Positions 46,013 to 57,004 of a stretch of DNA of 64,000 bases are shown in pieces. Numbering within the stretch: position 1 is the first letter of the stretch; every line of letters starts with the position of its first letter. The notes beneath the pieces were generated by a model. The model saw only the letters and a program-made list of their open reading frames with translations, made no database searches and was not told where the DNA came from. The DNA is from Gaeumannomyces sp. JS-464. Taxonomy: Eukaryota; Ascomycota; Sordariomycetes; Magnaporthales; Magnaporthaceae. Both the position numbers and the translations under genes were made by a program. Location of the stretch: positions 12,853,501 through 12,917,500 of the forward strand of contig NGZR01000001.1 of assembly GCA_002197995.1 (NCBI GenBank), read 5' to 3'.

Positions 46013-46285
46013 CTTTGCATTTCCGCTTCCGCTTTGCGGCCCGCATTAATACGGTCCCGAAAAACCACCTTTTAATCGCAGCGGCCAAGCCGACTTTTAA
46101 CGCTAAAAGGCCCAAAGCGGGCCTGCCTAACAGGCAAACAACCTGCTTACAAAAGACAACCGCACTTTTTCCAGCATGCACCCGCTTAGCCTACCTCCCG
46201 TATAAATATACAAAACGTACGATAGCTATATAAAATAAGCATACAGCTGCTAAAGCTTTTATAGCGTGGCTAAGCACCCCCCAAA
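46013..46285 (+). mobile_element. LINE ORF2 fragment
   Basis: A decayed copy of the region equivalent to about 38,500-38,750 of the young LINE (RFAARINTV, LIAAAKPTFNAKRPKAGLP, PACTRLAYLPYKYT). Both ends are cut. It directly abuts the Hce2-domain pseudogene. Confidence 0.8.
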
Positions 46286-46287
46286 CA

Positions 46288-47178
46288 TTTTTCGGATTTG
46301 CCGTCCCCGCTTTTTGGCGCCGCTTTAAAATATACGCTTTTATTTTCAACTCGGGCGAAGGTTATAACGGGAACCCGGCCTACAAGTACGTTAGCGACCA
46401 AACGGCCAACGAAACCCGCGTTTGCCATAACGACAGGCTTTACTACCTCGTTTACCCGAAAAGAAACGCCGGGATTTGCACCCCGTGCCCGGCTAAAAAC
46501 AGTCCTTGTTAGGAAAAGTGCAAAACGAACTCGTTTTTCGCCTTTGTCGGCTTGAATTCGCTTTCGGGAAATAGTTATAAAAAAATAACCAAAAAAAATA
46601 TCGTTAAAAGCTCCCTCGCCATTTGGGTATTTAACGGTAAGCAAAACAAGGCGCTTAGCATTACCCAGCTTGCTATTAGCAATAACGAAGTCCGAAAAAG
46701 CTTAGCCGGCTTTAACGTTAATACTCCCGGTGTGGTCCAGCTGCCCGTTTGCAGCCCCGACCGCGCGTTCCAGTTTTAAAACACGTTTAGCATAAAAAGC
46801 TCGCCTTTTTACCCGTGCGATATACCGCCGGGCCGGGACCATTGCGGCGGCTCGACGTTTAACAACCAAGGCAGCGACGTTTCGCTTACCGTGTCGAACT
46901 GCCAGCAGCTTATTAAAAACATCGAAAGCGACGCGACCACCGACTGGACGCACGGCATCGTGGGCCAACGCACGATTGCGAGCTACGGGTTGTGCCGTTT
47001 TGGCATTAAGCGCACGGGCGGCACGGGCGGCGCCGTCCAGTTCCGGGTCGGGGGCTAAGACGTTATTAACGTAATTAACGACTTTATTAGGCAGTTTGGC
47101 GGCGGCGGTAAGGTCGGTGCTAAAAGCGTTATGCCTTGCTTTAGCACGACGGCCAGCATTACGGTGGATGTTGCTTAG
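46288..47178 (+). pseudogene. Secreted-type protein with C-terminal Hce2 (Ecp2-like) domain
   Basis: One frame runs the full length, interrupted only by stop codons at 46,510, 46,777 and 47,056 and ending at 47,176. There is no frameshift. The last 115 residues match the Hce2 domain (homologues of the Cladosporium Ecp2 effector): CGGSTFNNQGSDVSL, SNCQQLIKNI, RTIASYGLCRFGIK, then a VGAKSVMPC block, with the usual four cysteines. The first 170 residues are a Cys-containing region I do not recognise (GYNGNPAYKY, ICTPCPAKN, LAGFNVNTPGVVQLPVCS). In the literature Hce2 domains occur alone or at the end of longer secreted proteins such as some chitinases; no chitinase motif is seen here. The stops fit C-to-T or G-to-A decay. 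The start is lost, probably displaced by the abutting LINE fragment. Confidence 0.72.
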
Positions 47179-47299
47179 GGCATTTATTAAGTAGGGGCGG
47201 CAAAACGGGCTTCCGATAAGTTGGATAAACTTTAGTATTACAGCATGTATAGCGTTTTTTTTTTAGAAATAGTAAAAAAGATTATGCATTACTCGCGCG

Positions 47300-50240
47300 G
47301 GTTTAAAACACCCGCGTTTAATCGGCCTTTTAAGGATAAAGCGCGGACGTGCAATTTAACGTTTTTAAAGCAATTTAACGTTTTTAGCGACATTTTTCCC
47401 TACTTAAATTAGCGGGAAATTAATGTACCGCCGAATAAATAAATCGCACGTTTAATTGCATGCTGCACGGGCCGGATCCAAATAACGCGTAAATATAACT
47501 TGCCTTTTTTTACGCGTAAAGTGATCGCGATCGCGTTTGGCGGGCTTTAACCCCTTTGCACGAGGCTTTTTGCTGCTTTGCCTTTTTTGTTTTTTACGCT
47601 TAAAATCCCGCCCAAATGGTTAAAATCCGGAATTAAAAAAAGCTCGCGGAAGTTTAAATCGTCGAGTTTAAATTTTGGCCGCTATGGAAAACGTTAATTG
47701 CGGCCGGTTTAAAAACGCGGCGCAAGCGGCGAAGCATTACGAATTAAACCTTTACCTTTTCCAAAAGCGCATAAAAGGTATAACCTCGCGCCGGGATAAC
47801 GAAAAGCATAATAAAATGATTAACGATACCGAAAGCTTCGCGTTATTCGCTTAAGCTAACTAAAAACAATTTACCGATTAAAAAAGGCATTTAATTTAAA
47901 TTTGGCTGTATTTTGGTGCTAATTTAACTTACTTTTTTTAAAAAACGCGATTATCGTTTTCGCAATAACTTACGCCGTTAACTCGATTTTCCGCCGTTGA
48001 TTTAAGCCGCTTTTTAACAAAGCTAGTAAAAAATGGTCGCAAAATTGGCTTTACGCTTATAAGCATTTTTTAAAACGCGCAAAAAGCCGGCCACGAGCTG
48101 CAAAAAAACGCGCCGCTTAAAATAAACTGGTGTTTAAAAAATGGTTTAACGCTTACGTGCGGTACGTCGAAAAGCATAAAATTAAGCCGAAAAACTTTTA
48201 AAACTTTAATAAAATCGGATTTAAAATCGGCGTATTCGAAAAAAGCTTCGTTTAATGCTATACGAAAATTAAAACGTGGTTTTAAAACGATCCAAATTAT
48301 TAAACGCTTATAATAATAATCGAGATTTACGCGGCTTCGGGTTTAATAATCCCTTTGTTTATAATCCTTTTTAGTATTAATATTACCGGGAAGCATATTT
48401 ACAACTTTTTTAAACCGGGCACGAAGTTTACCACAAACGAAAACGGTTAAACTAACGATTTTATTACGTTCGAATAGCTGGATTATTTTTTTAAAAATAT
48501 AAAACCGTTAAATCTTAACGAATATAAGCTATTACTAATCGATAATTACGGATTTTATTTTACTTTTAGCTTTTGGGAAAAATGCCGGTAGGCAAAAATT
48601 ATTTTTTTCCCGTTTTTTCCGCATATAACGCATAAATTGCAGCTTTTTAACGTCGGCGTTTTCTCTTTTTACAAAGCGGCGTATTAGCGCGATTTCGCGT
48701 TGCAAATTAAGCTTAGCGCTATCGATTACAACCGTTTAAAATTTTTAAATGGCTTTAAAAACATACGCCGGCGAGCTTTTAAAATTAGCACGATTAAATC
48801 GGCCTAAGCAAAATGCGGGCTTTCGCTTTTTAATCCCAAAATTGTTTTGGATAATTTTAAAAATCCGTTTACTTTTGCCAAATCCGCGTTAATTATTTTT
48901 TAAAAAGTCGGGTATATCCCAAATGCGATAAAGCAAATTCGACGAATTAAACGCCGAGGTTAACTTTTAACTTTTTTTTTTGGATAACGACGGCGAGCTT
49001 TTGCCTTTTTTAAAAACGCTTTCGCCGGATTTAATAGCGTTAAATTAAAAAAAGGCCAAAATTTCATCGCTTAATTTATCGGATATTATTTCGTACGAAA
49101 ATTGGCTTAAAAAAAGCTGCATTTTTCCGCTTTTTCGGGCAAAGCGGTTTTGCTAACGATAATTAACGTTTTTTTAAAAATAAAAAAGGCATCGTACGCG
49201 GCGATTTTCGCAAACGCTCGCGCGATTAAAAAGCTCCGCCGGCGCGAAAAGGCTAAGGTTAAACGTAAGCAAAAAAGCTTTTTTAACCGCTTAATTACTA
49301 AAATAGGCCCGATTTCGGTAAACGACGCGCGTTTTCGGGCAATTAATAACGAAAATAACCGCTTCGCTTTTAAACGGAGGGAACGCCGGCGCTTGCGAGG
49401 CAAAATTTAAAAACGGAATTGCGGATATTTAAACGTTAATTGCTGGACTATAAGCGAAAAAAAGTAACCGTTTTAAGCAATTGCGCGCGCGTTTGCGATT
49501 ATAACAGGTTAAACGGCAAAAGATTGCTAATTTCGTTAACCTTTTGTAAGCCGCCTTTAAAAACGAGGCCGAGCTTTTTAAAAATACTGGCAATAACGCC
49601 GAAAACGCGACGATCGGCTTTATGCTTTGCAAAAAGAGGCTTTGCTTTTCGCCCGCATATAATTTAGCAAAAACAACAACGACGTTTGCCTTTTTCCAAA
49701 TTGGCAGTTTGCCGAGGGACTTTCTCCTTATACGCCGTAGCGATTTACCGCAAAAAACGAGGGCACGGTTTAAAAGGTTATTCGGTTTTACTAAAAGGAA
49801 AAGTACGGCCTAAATCTCGTTTTGGGAGTTTCTTTTCCAAGCAAATATACAGCGGAAAAGTACGAGGTATCCTTTCCAAAAGGCACAAATATTAAAAAAA
49901 GCGTAATTTTTACCTTAAATGCCGCTAATTTTAATACTTAAAACGAAAAAGCTAATTTAAGCGATTTAATTAATCCCGTTTTGGCTTAAATAGCTTTATT
50001 TTTAAGTAATTAATTGCATTTGTACCTTTTAATTAATTGCATAACCAAAGGCTAAACCTCGCGTAACCTGTGCGGGCATGCAGTTAAACGTGCGATTTAT
50101 TTATTTAGCGGTATATTAATCTCCCGCTAATTTAAATAGGGAAAAATGTCGCTAAAAACGTTAAATTGCTTTAAAAACGTTAAATTGTACGTTTGCACTT
50201 TATCTTTAAAAAGCCGATTCGTGCGAGCTGATTTAAAGCC
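47300..50240. mobile_element. Decayed pogo/Fot1-type DNA transposon with long TIRs
   Basis: The terminal inverted repeats are at least 150 bp (left about 47,320-47,480; right about 50,070-50,225). They share, reversed, TTTAAAGCAATTTAACGTTT and AATAAATAAATCGCACGTTT; mismatches are mostly C/T. A CENP-B/pogo-type transposase remnant lies inside. The exact outer ends and the target duplication could not be fixed because the repeats fade gradually. Confidence 0.8.
47684..49410 (+). pseudogene. Pogo-type transposase (HTH + DDE), dead
   Basis: The N-terminus has the helix-turn-helix start of the family (CGRFKNAAQAAKHYEL, KGITSRRDNEKHNKMINDTE). The DDE core has LLLIDNYGFYFTFSFWEKC, FNVGVFSFYKAAY, LNGFKNIRRRAFKISTIKSA and CGLSLFNPKIVLD. 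Of the three catalytic acidic residues, the first (expected FDE, here FNK near 48,208) and the third (expected LDVGVF, here FNVGVF near 48,649) read Asn; the second (LLLID) is kept. Asp-to-Asn needs G-to-A, the same mutation that makes the many TAA/TAG codons. At least one frameshift lies between the two domains. Confidence 0.82.
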
Positions 50241-50812
50241 GCACAAGTATAAAGAAATCCAGCCCGTTAAGCGCGAAAGTAAGCGGAATTTTGGATATTT
50301 AAATGGGTATAGTCGTATGTGGTAGCAAACAGTTGGCTCGAAACCGATATGCATGTAGCTTGCCAAATGCCTCCCGTATTAAACCACTAGCGCAAATCCT
50401 TATAGCATAGCCTAAAAACCTAGCTAAAAGCAATGTAGGGGAAATACGGAAGGCTTTTGGGCTATTCATAGCGTGCAATGCGGGAAAAATGGATTAAAAA
50501 AGCTTACTAAAAAGCATCCGGAAGGGATTCCTTTATACAGCCCGAAAAACTCTGTTAAGCCTGTCCCATCCTACGAACGCGTGTATAAAAATACGAATCC
50601 TGTTTAATTAAATGCTACCCCCGTCGAGAAAAGCATTTAACACTAACAATGTTAGCGAGCTAAAACGGTACATGCGTAAGCTAAAGCTTAAAATAAAAAG
50701 GCGACCGCCCCGGCCCGTTTATAACAGCCGTTTAATATTACCCTCCTTTTAACTTTTCAAATAAGCCTAAAACATTTTTTACAAAATACCACAATTTTTA
50801 CTAAGCCCAATA
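50241..50812. other. AT-rich, no gene supported
   Basis: No frame or repeat that I can name. It separates the pogo element from the pseudogene at 50,813. Confidence 0.4.
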
Positions 50813-51517
50813 ATGGATATTACGACGATTATAAAAAATACCGACAAACTTTCGCTAAAAGAGCTCGAAAAAATCAAACTATTAACCCGGGATTTCGCCG
50901 TGCCGGACCGTTATACGAAGCATTTTACCGAAAACGGCGTGGCCTATTACTGCTAGCACGCGACCCGGACCGTTTCGTACTTGCACCCGGCCAAATTCCG
51001 GGCTTTACAAGCCGCCGGCGTTCTAAACGCTTCCGTTTCGGACCTGCCAGCTTTTGCGTTGGAGCTCGACGCCGATAACCACCTCGTGCCCGAGCGCTAA
51101 AAGCGGCGGCGCGACGAAAAAAGGCGCGTTTATTATTTAAACCACGAGTCCGAAACGATCTAGTAGAAGCACCCAAAGTACGAGACCGTAATCGAAAAGG
51201 CGCGCGCGGAGGGCCGCTAAGGCGAGCCGTTAAGCACGGGCGGCGAGAGCAAGTTTTTACGCGAGTGGGAGGAGGACTACACGTCCCGCGGGGTTTTGCC
51301 GCCGTGGATCTTCGAGGAAACGACGGCGCCGCCGCCGCCCGAAAGCAGCGGCAGCGGCAGCGGCGGGCTGGAACCGCAAAAGTACTGGGTTAACTACAAG
51401 ACGGGCAGCAAAAGCCAGTTCCAAAGCCCGTTTAACGCGTTTAAAACGCGCACGCGCAATAGGGAAAGAACGAAGCAAAAGCTGCCGATGTACCGCAAAT
51501 TTAAAGTTAAAATGTGA
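50813..51517 (+). pseudogene. Unknown 234-codon gene broken only by stop codons
   Basis: From ATG 50,813 (MDITTIIKNTDKLSLKELEK) to TGA 51,515 the frame is continuous, with internal stops only at 50,954, 51,098, 51,161, 51,164 and 51,218, all TAG or TAA. Between them the sequence looks coding and GC-rich (YLHPAKFRALQAAGVL, KFLREWEEDYTSRGVLPPW). A Pro/Gly/Ser linker (TTAPPPPESSGSGSG) precedes a basic C-terminus (RNRERTKQKLPMYRKFKVK). There is no signal peptide. The family is not recognised. It might have belonged to a mobile element or be a host gene, perhaps nucleic-acid binding given the basic tail. Confidence 0.65.
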
Positions 51518-52420
51518 AAAGCTATAAAGCGAAAATGCATATATGGATAATTTTAAAACACTTTTTTTTTTTTTCCTTTTTTTTTTTTTTTTTTTTTTTT
51601 TACTCTAGTAAGAACCCCGCAAGCTCGAACGGGTAGTGCGGTTCGATAAATGTTTTTACCGTTTTAGCAACCGCCGAATAATATACCTTTTTTTATAATA
51701 ACCTTTTTTTTATATAAACCTATTGCTACATTTTCATTTTTCTTTTTTTAAAAATGCTTTATTTTTTTCGGGAAGTTAAGTTTAAAATAACCGGCGGGTT
51801 TTACCGCTTTTTGCTTTGGCAATTTAATATTAATACCTATTTACTCGACTTATTATCCCCGGTAATTGCCTAGCCGAACCGCGCGTTAACATTTTTTGCA
51901 ATAAATGGCGGGCTTATTATGGAAAGCTAATTAAAGCGCATTTAATTGCCCAGGTTTTTAGCTAGTGGTATTTGCGCTTACTAACGACCATTTACATTTA
52001 ATTATAGCAATATAGCATTTATAGTTTTAATATAAATCGGCTTGCTTAAATTATAAAAAAAACATGGAAACGCTACGATTATACTGTAAAAAAAGAAAAG
52101 CAAAGCTAGCATTTCGATTTATCGTAATAAGCCTCGTTAGCGGCGCAGTTATAACCATATTAGTATATTAGTCGCTTTGTTTTTTATAACAAAAAAGCTT
52201 AAAAAAAGGAATGGTATATAACTAATAATGTATATATTAAAAGCGGCGCTATTGTTTTAATTAAATTTAAACATTTTTTCCCAAATATTATCCCTAGCAT
52301 CCAATATAACATTATTTATTACATTATTTCGCTTATTTTCTTTTTTCCCTTTTTATCCTTTTTATTTCCTTTTCCTACTTTTTATTACAGCCGTTTCCTA
52401 AATTTTAATAACTAGTCCTT
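51518..52420. other. AT-rich, no gene; long T run
   Basis: A T-rich tract (about 51,560-51,601) follows the pseudogene. The rest has low complexity and no frame I can support. Confidence 0.4.
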
Positions 52421-52448
52421 ATATACATATATATACATATATATATAA
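52421..52448 (+). promoter_or_regulatory. TATA-rich tract upstream of small secreted protein
   Basis: TATATACATATATATACATA and following bases end about 20 bp before the ATG at 52,467. It may be the TATA region or simply AT-rich sequence. Confidence 0.35.
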
Positions 52449-52466
52449 CCGCCGACCATTAACAAA

Positions 52467-52936
52467 ATGCACGCTACTTTTTTCCTTTTCGTCCTTTTTA
52501 GCGCCACTGCCGCCGTGGCGAAGCTTAAATTAATTTGCGATAAGCCGGCCCTATTGCGCATTTGCGAAATAAATTGTAACCTTTGCGAGGACGAGGGTAA
52601 GCCGGACTGCTTTTAGCCCGTTTGCTCGACAATTGCCGCTGTGGTAAGTTAAACCTGCCTTTCCAAACTTCCCTTTTTAAAGTCCCCTTTTTTCCTCCTT
52701 TTTTATTACAAAGCTTTTTTTAATAAGCAAATGGCGAATTTTGTGGAATAGTTTTAAAATTTGTCGAACCGTATGTAGCGGACCCCAATAACCCTAAAAG
52801 GAAAACGCCGCCTCCCAAATACACCAAAAACAAGTCGCCCTTCCTTAAAAAAGCACCTTCCCCTAAAAAAGCGCTTTCCCCCAAGTCCAGCGGCGGCAAA
52901 AAGCCTAAAAGAAATGCCGAAACGCGGGCCTTCCAT
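52467..52936 (+). pseudogene. Small secreted cysteine-rich protein with Lys-rich second exon
   Basis: Exon 1 (52,467-52,643) encodes a clear signal peptide (MHATFFLFVLFSATAAVA) and a short mature region with six cysteines spaced C-x8-C-x3-C-x2-C-x7-C-x4-C. One TAG at 52,614 interrupts it before the sixth Cys. Exon 1 ends at a consensus donor (GTG|GTAAGT). After a T-rich stretch, a frame at about 52,735-52,936 reads ADPNNPKRKTPPPKYTKNK, then repeated SPKK/SPK and GGKKPKR, and stops. The acceptor and phase are uncertain, so joining the exons is inference. A six-Cys core is typical of effector-like or antimicrobial peptides; the basic tail resembles a nuclear-localisation or nucleic-acid-binding segment. 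If the TAG is original, a 49-residue product is possible. No family recognised. Confidence 0.6.
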
Positions 52937-54299
52937 ACCTAAAAAAGCGGCTGGTTAACAGCTGGTTAGCAGCTGGTTAACAGCTAATAAATTTAAATAT
53001 CGAGGTTTAAAGAGATAATTATTCCAAAAAGGTGCATTTTAGGAAGTTATCGGTATTGCTTTTTAGCGTTAACGGTGTTTAAAGTGGGATTATTTAGTTG
53101 TTTAGGTTATATGTTTAGTAGCTTTTAAAAGGTTTATTATTATCAATTAACTTTAGGTATTTTCTTTTGGTATTTGTTTAATGGCTTGCACGGGTTTAAC
53201 TAGTTTGTAATTACTATAAAAAAAGCATGTTTGCCATAATGGCCTTTTGCGCATTAAATCGGGAATAAAATACCGATACGGCGGCAAAAATGGATAAAAA
53301 AGGATAAGCGTGTATAAGGGATATGCATTTTCCATAATTTCCTAACTGCGTTTTTTACACGGAAGCTTAAAGTTATTTAGGCCTGTTTATCTCGCCTCGC
53401 CGCTGGCCGAGTACATTTCGAAATTTTAAACATCCAATTAAATTTTAACTTGTCCTGGCAGGCAAACGACTGCTTGCAGCTTTTTAAGCGTTAAATATAC
53501 AACTCTTTTATAAAACATCGCTTTTGCTTTTTTAACGCGGCTAGCTTTAATGTATTGTACAACCAAAAAAGCAAAAGCAAACACTAGCCCGAAGCATTCC
53601 CGATCCAAAAGTCCATCTTTTTACATACCACAAAGTTTTATCCGTGTTTAGCAAGGGATATAACCCGGCATTAAGCATCCAATCGTGCTTAAAAAATCGA
53701 AAAGGACGAGATATAAGCTTACGATTTCGACTAAATAAAAGTAAGCTAAATTACTCCCGTAATATAAGCGTGCCATTTTTAAAGTATAAAACGCGTGTTT
53801 CGTAGTTTTGCGTTCCATTTAAAACACATATTCGGGATTAACATTGCGTGTTTTCCAAAAGTATAAACCTATTAAACCAGCGACGGCCAATGTCCAATTC
53901 GACATTCGGCCCAATTTTAACATGCAAAACGGGTATTTGCTTTTGGCATATGTGGAACGGAAATAGTGCTTTTAAGCCGTTTGCTGGTTGTAAAAGTCTA
54001 AGCACGGGTCCGAAATGAACTTAATTTGGTAATCGCTTTAATTAAAAAAGGAAATGTGCGATAAGTAAGTAAGGTACAACCGGCTTACCGTACGGCGACG
54101 GCAACGGGGTAAGGGTGTGGTTTAATAAGCGGCAAACATAAAAAAGCTCGATGGAAAAGCATAATACGCCGATAATTTTTTGCAAAAACGAAATCGCCCG
54201 ACCGACCGACTTATAAACACGCGTTTTGCTAAAAGCTTTTTCGCTTACGATAGTTTTACCAATCGTTTTTTCCCTAACCAGCCCGATTAAAGCCTCGCT
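52937..54299. other. AT-rich, anonymous coding remnants
   Basis: It contains short direct repeats (AACAGCTGGTTAGCAGCTGG near 52,960-52,985). On the minus strand, 54,015 down to 53,160 carries stretches that read like protein broken by stops (for example ELDIGRRWFNRF, DKTLWYVKRWTFGSGM). I cannot name it. The minus-strand frame 54,042-54,359 overlaps the next gene and is not supported. Confidence 0.35.
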
Positions 54300-54610
54300 A
54301 TGCGCTTTTTTTACTTCGTTTCGGCCTAGTTTTAACGCTTGGACTTTCGGCCGCCGCAAAGGTAATCGTCGGTAGCTGGACCATGTCCGGGCTTTTTAAA
54401 ACGTGCGAAGGCATTATCCCCGTTAACCATACCGGCCTTTTATGCACGTTCCAATTTCTAATCGGCGAATTGGCCGAGCCGACGCTACCTATAACCTGGT
54501 GCACCGTTTCGGCTTACGGCCTTAACGTTACGGGCAAAAACCTAACTTTTAGCGACGCCGCTTGCCGCGAAAACGGGGCGGCCCAAACGTACCGCGTTAG
54601 CAGCGCCTAA
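54300..54610 (+). CDS. Small secreted four-cysteine protein
   Basis: The frame from about 54,305 encodes a hydrophobic leader (LLRFGLVLTLGLSAAA) followed by KVIVGSWTMSGLFKTCEGI and a mature domain of about 80 residues with four Cys (KTC, LLC, TWC, AAC), two possible N-glycosylation sites (NHT, NVT), and stop at 54,608. The only nearby ATG (54,300) is one base out of frame across a T7 run. Reading T8 would give MRFFLLRFG..., a standard signal peptide; the T7 is probably one of this assembly's homopolymer errors. There is no internal stop, unlike nearly all other frames in the AT-rich part, so the gene may be functional. I do not recognise the family. Effector candidate by size, Cys content and location only. 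Confidence 0.6.
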
Positions 54611-55640
54611 CACCGGGCCGGGGTTCGTTACCATGTGTTACAAAAGAACAATATCGGTTTAAAAGGGATATCTTTTATTAAAGCTAATAATCTTTTTATA
54701 ACCTCGAAAAATGCTTAAAAAATTAGAATTTCTCGAAAAATCTTATCGAAAAAGTGACTATTATTTAAACAAAAAAGTGGCCCGTGCAAAGCCCTTTCGT
54801 TACGTACTTTGTAAAGGGTAGGCTTACACGGTTTTCCAACTAATCGGCCAAGCCACGCGGCGGTTTTATGCCCGTTAATCCGGTTACTAACCTTTACAAC
54901 GCTTCCTATTTGCGGCTTTTTGGTTGGCCACGGGCCGTGGCCTATCGGCCATAGCTCGGTCCCGTATAACACTATAAACGTCGTTAACTACGCCGCGGGC
55001 GCTTACGCTAACTTTGCTTACGCCGACGGCGATTTGGACGGCTAGGCCAAAGCGCCGACAAAAACGGAGCCGTCGTACGAGCTGGGCGGGAGCGGCTCGA
55101 AACTTTTGGAAAACGAGTCGAAGCTTAACCGGCCGGCGCATAAAGGAAACGGCAACGGCGATAAAAACATCGAAAACGATATTAACAATAGCGATCGTCG
55201 GCGGTTTACGTTTATAATAAAAAAAGACTATATATCGAGGAGGAAGCTACCAAAACTCGGGAAAAGTGCGATTTAAATGTATAAATCGTAAAGGACTTTT
55301 TACGGTATGCATTTGTAATAGCACTTTCGCCTAAGTAAAGGATACCTTTTTTCCTGTAATTAGCTAGCTTATAACAAAAGGATTAACTGCTTTATAAATT
55401 GCCGGCAGCAATTTTTAGTTTAAATAAAACAAAAAAAAACAAACAAATATTTAAAAGTATTATAATACACCTTTATTATTAAAATGTATCGTAATTTAAA
55501 ATACCATGCCTAAATTATAATAGTGCGCCGAGCTTAAAAAACGATATACGTTTTAAAAACATAATGGTTGTAAAGGTCTTATAACGTAACGCACGTTTGT
55601 AAAAACTTAATTATATTATTTTACTACGAGGTGTTGCAAA
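54611..55640. other. AT-rich region with one partial coding remnant
   Basis: On the plus strand about 54,819-55,260 reads through with one TAG (near 55,043): LPICGFLVGHGPWPIGHSS, then NYAAGAYANFAYADGDLDG and a Gly/Asn/Lys-rich tail. It may be the 3' part of a decayed gene. There is no family match and no start. Confidence 0.35.
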
Positions 55641-55649
55641 GCGAGAAAG

Positions 55650-55770
55650 TTGCGGAGCAACTCCGGGCGCGGCGCCCGTTTTATAAGTGCGGTAGCGCAG
55701 TTCGACTAGCGGCGCACCGCCACGGCCGGCGGCTGTGGCTAACCACGCGGGCTTAACCCGCTAACAAATT
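55650..55770. other. GC-rich cluster of stem-loops
   Basis: An island of about 120 bp, far richer in GC than its surroundings, holds consecutive short hairpins: CGGAG/CTCCG, GGGCG/CGCCC, GCGGT/ACCGC, GTGG/CCAC and GCGGG/CCCGC. TAGCGCAGTTCGA inside it resembles a tRNA A box, but no B box or cloverleaf is present. It could be a structured RNA, a SINE head or the terminus of a mobile element. Confidence 0.4.
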
Positions 55771-57004
55771 TTATTCGAAAAGGAAACGGCGGGATTATAA
55801 CTGTTAAAGCCGGTAAGGGGTTATAATAAAATGGTATGGAAAAGGATAGCTCCGTTTATTTAAAGCCCGGAAAGCCCGATATTTGTTTTTTAAAAGGCTA
55901 AAAAACCGTTAAAGTCGCCGAAGCCGCTTGTAAAAACCATAACGGATAAAAGTTTAACACGCGCAGTAAATCCCAGGAAGAAAGGTGCAAATGCGATAAA
56001 AGAAAGCCGAAAAAAAAGCGATTAAAGCAAAGCTTAAAAAAAGTGCTATTTGGTATTAAAATATAATTAACGTAACGTTAAAAACGTTATGTTTTTGTAC
56101 ATTACGCGTATATACGAAAAGAATAGGTAGCTTTAAATTATAACCGAGAAAAAAGCGAGCAAATAAAGCTAAAACTAAAAATGTTTTAATTTAAATTGCT
56201 TAGCGGGAAAAAAAACGGGGATTAAGGGAAAAACCGCGCGATTGTTTAAGTTTTTCCGTTTTTTTTTATTTTACATTAAACATTGCCATAGCCCTGCAGT
56301 TTTTAAACCGACAGCTAAACTGTAAGCGGAGGGATTTTACGGCTATTCGTTTTCGTAAGCGGGGCCCAGCATTTCGCGGCCTTTTTGGTTAGCTAATGGC
56401 TAACTTTTTTGGATTGGAAGTTCAAGCAGGCTAAGCTGTAGCGTGCCCTCCTTTTTTGCCCGAGTTATATACTATTTGTAAAATGCGTGCTGCTGTGCTA
56501 CCCACTTTTAAACAGCCAAAAAAAAACAAGCTCGTATTAAAATAAAGCTGCGCAAAAAAAGAATTCGCAAAGCCCAATACAACAAAAGTAAGTGTCGCGT
56601 TAGTCGTTAAACTTAGCGGTGGCTAACGGGCCGTTATAAGGAAAAATACGGCGAAGAGCTAAGAAAACGTGCGGCATAGCTTTGTCGCCGACTAACTTGT
56701 TAATGTTTCTATTTTTAATTTTAAGGTTTACTTGGTAAATTACATGCCGAAGTTTTGCAAGCCCGTAATAAGGTGCGCACGCCTCGGCGCTTAAAGCTAT
56801 AATGGCTATAGCGTTATGCTACAACGCCGTGCCATAACAACCTTTAGAGATTTCCATCCCCTGTTATAGCGTGGCGTGTTTTGCGTGCACTTGCAGCCCT
56901 ATTTCGTGTGCGTTAAGTGTATAAAAACCCTTTTAACAATTAGGTGGCAGTCGTAATTGTCTTAGCGTTTTAACTTAAGTAAAAGGGGTTTCCTTTTATT
57001 TAAC
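55771..57004. other. AT-rich, nothing recognised
   Basis: No frame, repeat or RNA gene that I can support. Confidence 0.4.

Noticed and set aside
55680..55760. tRNA gene
   Set aside because: An A-box-like word is present, but no B box, anticodon arm or acceptor stem closes.
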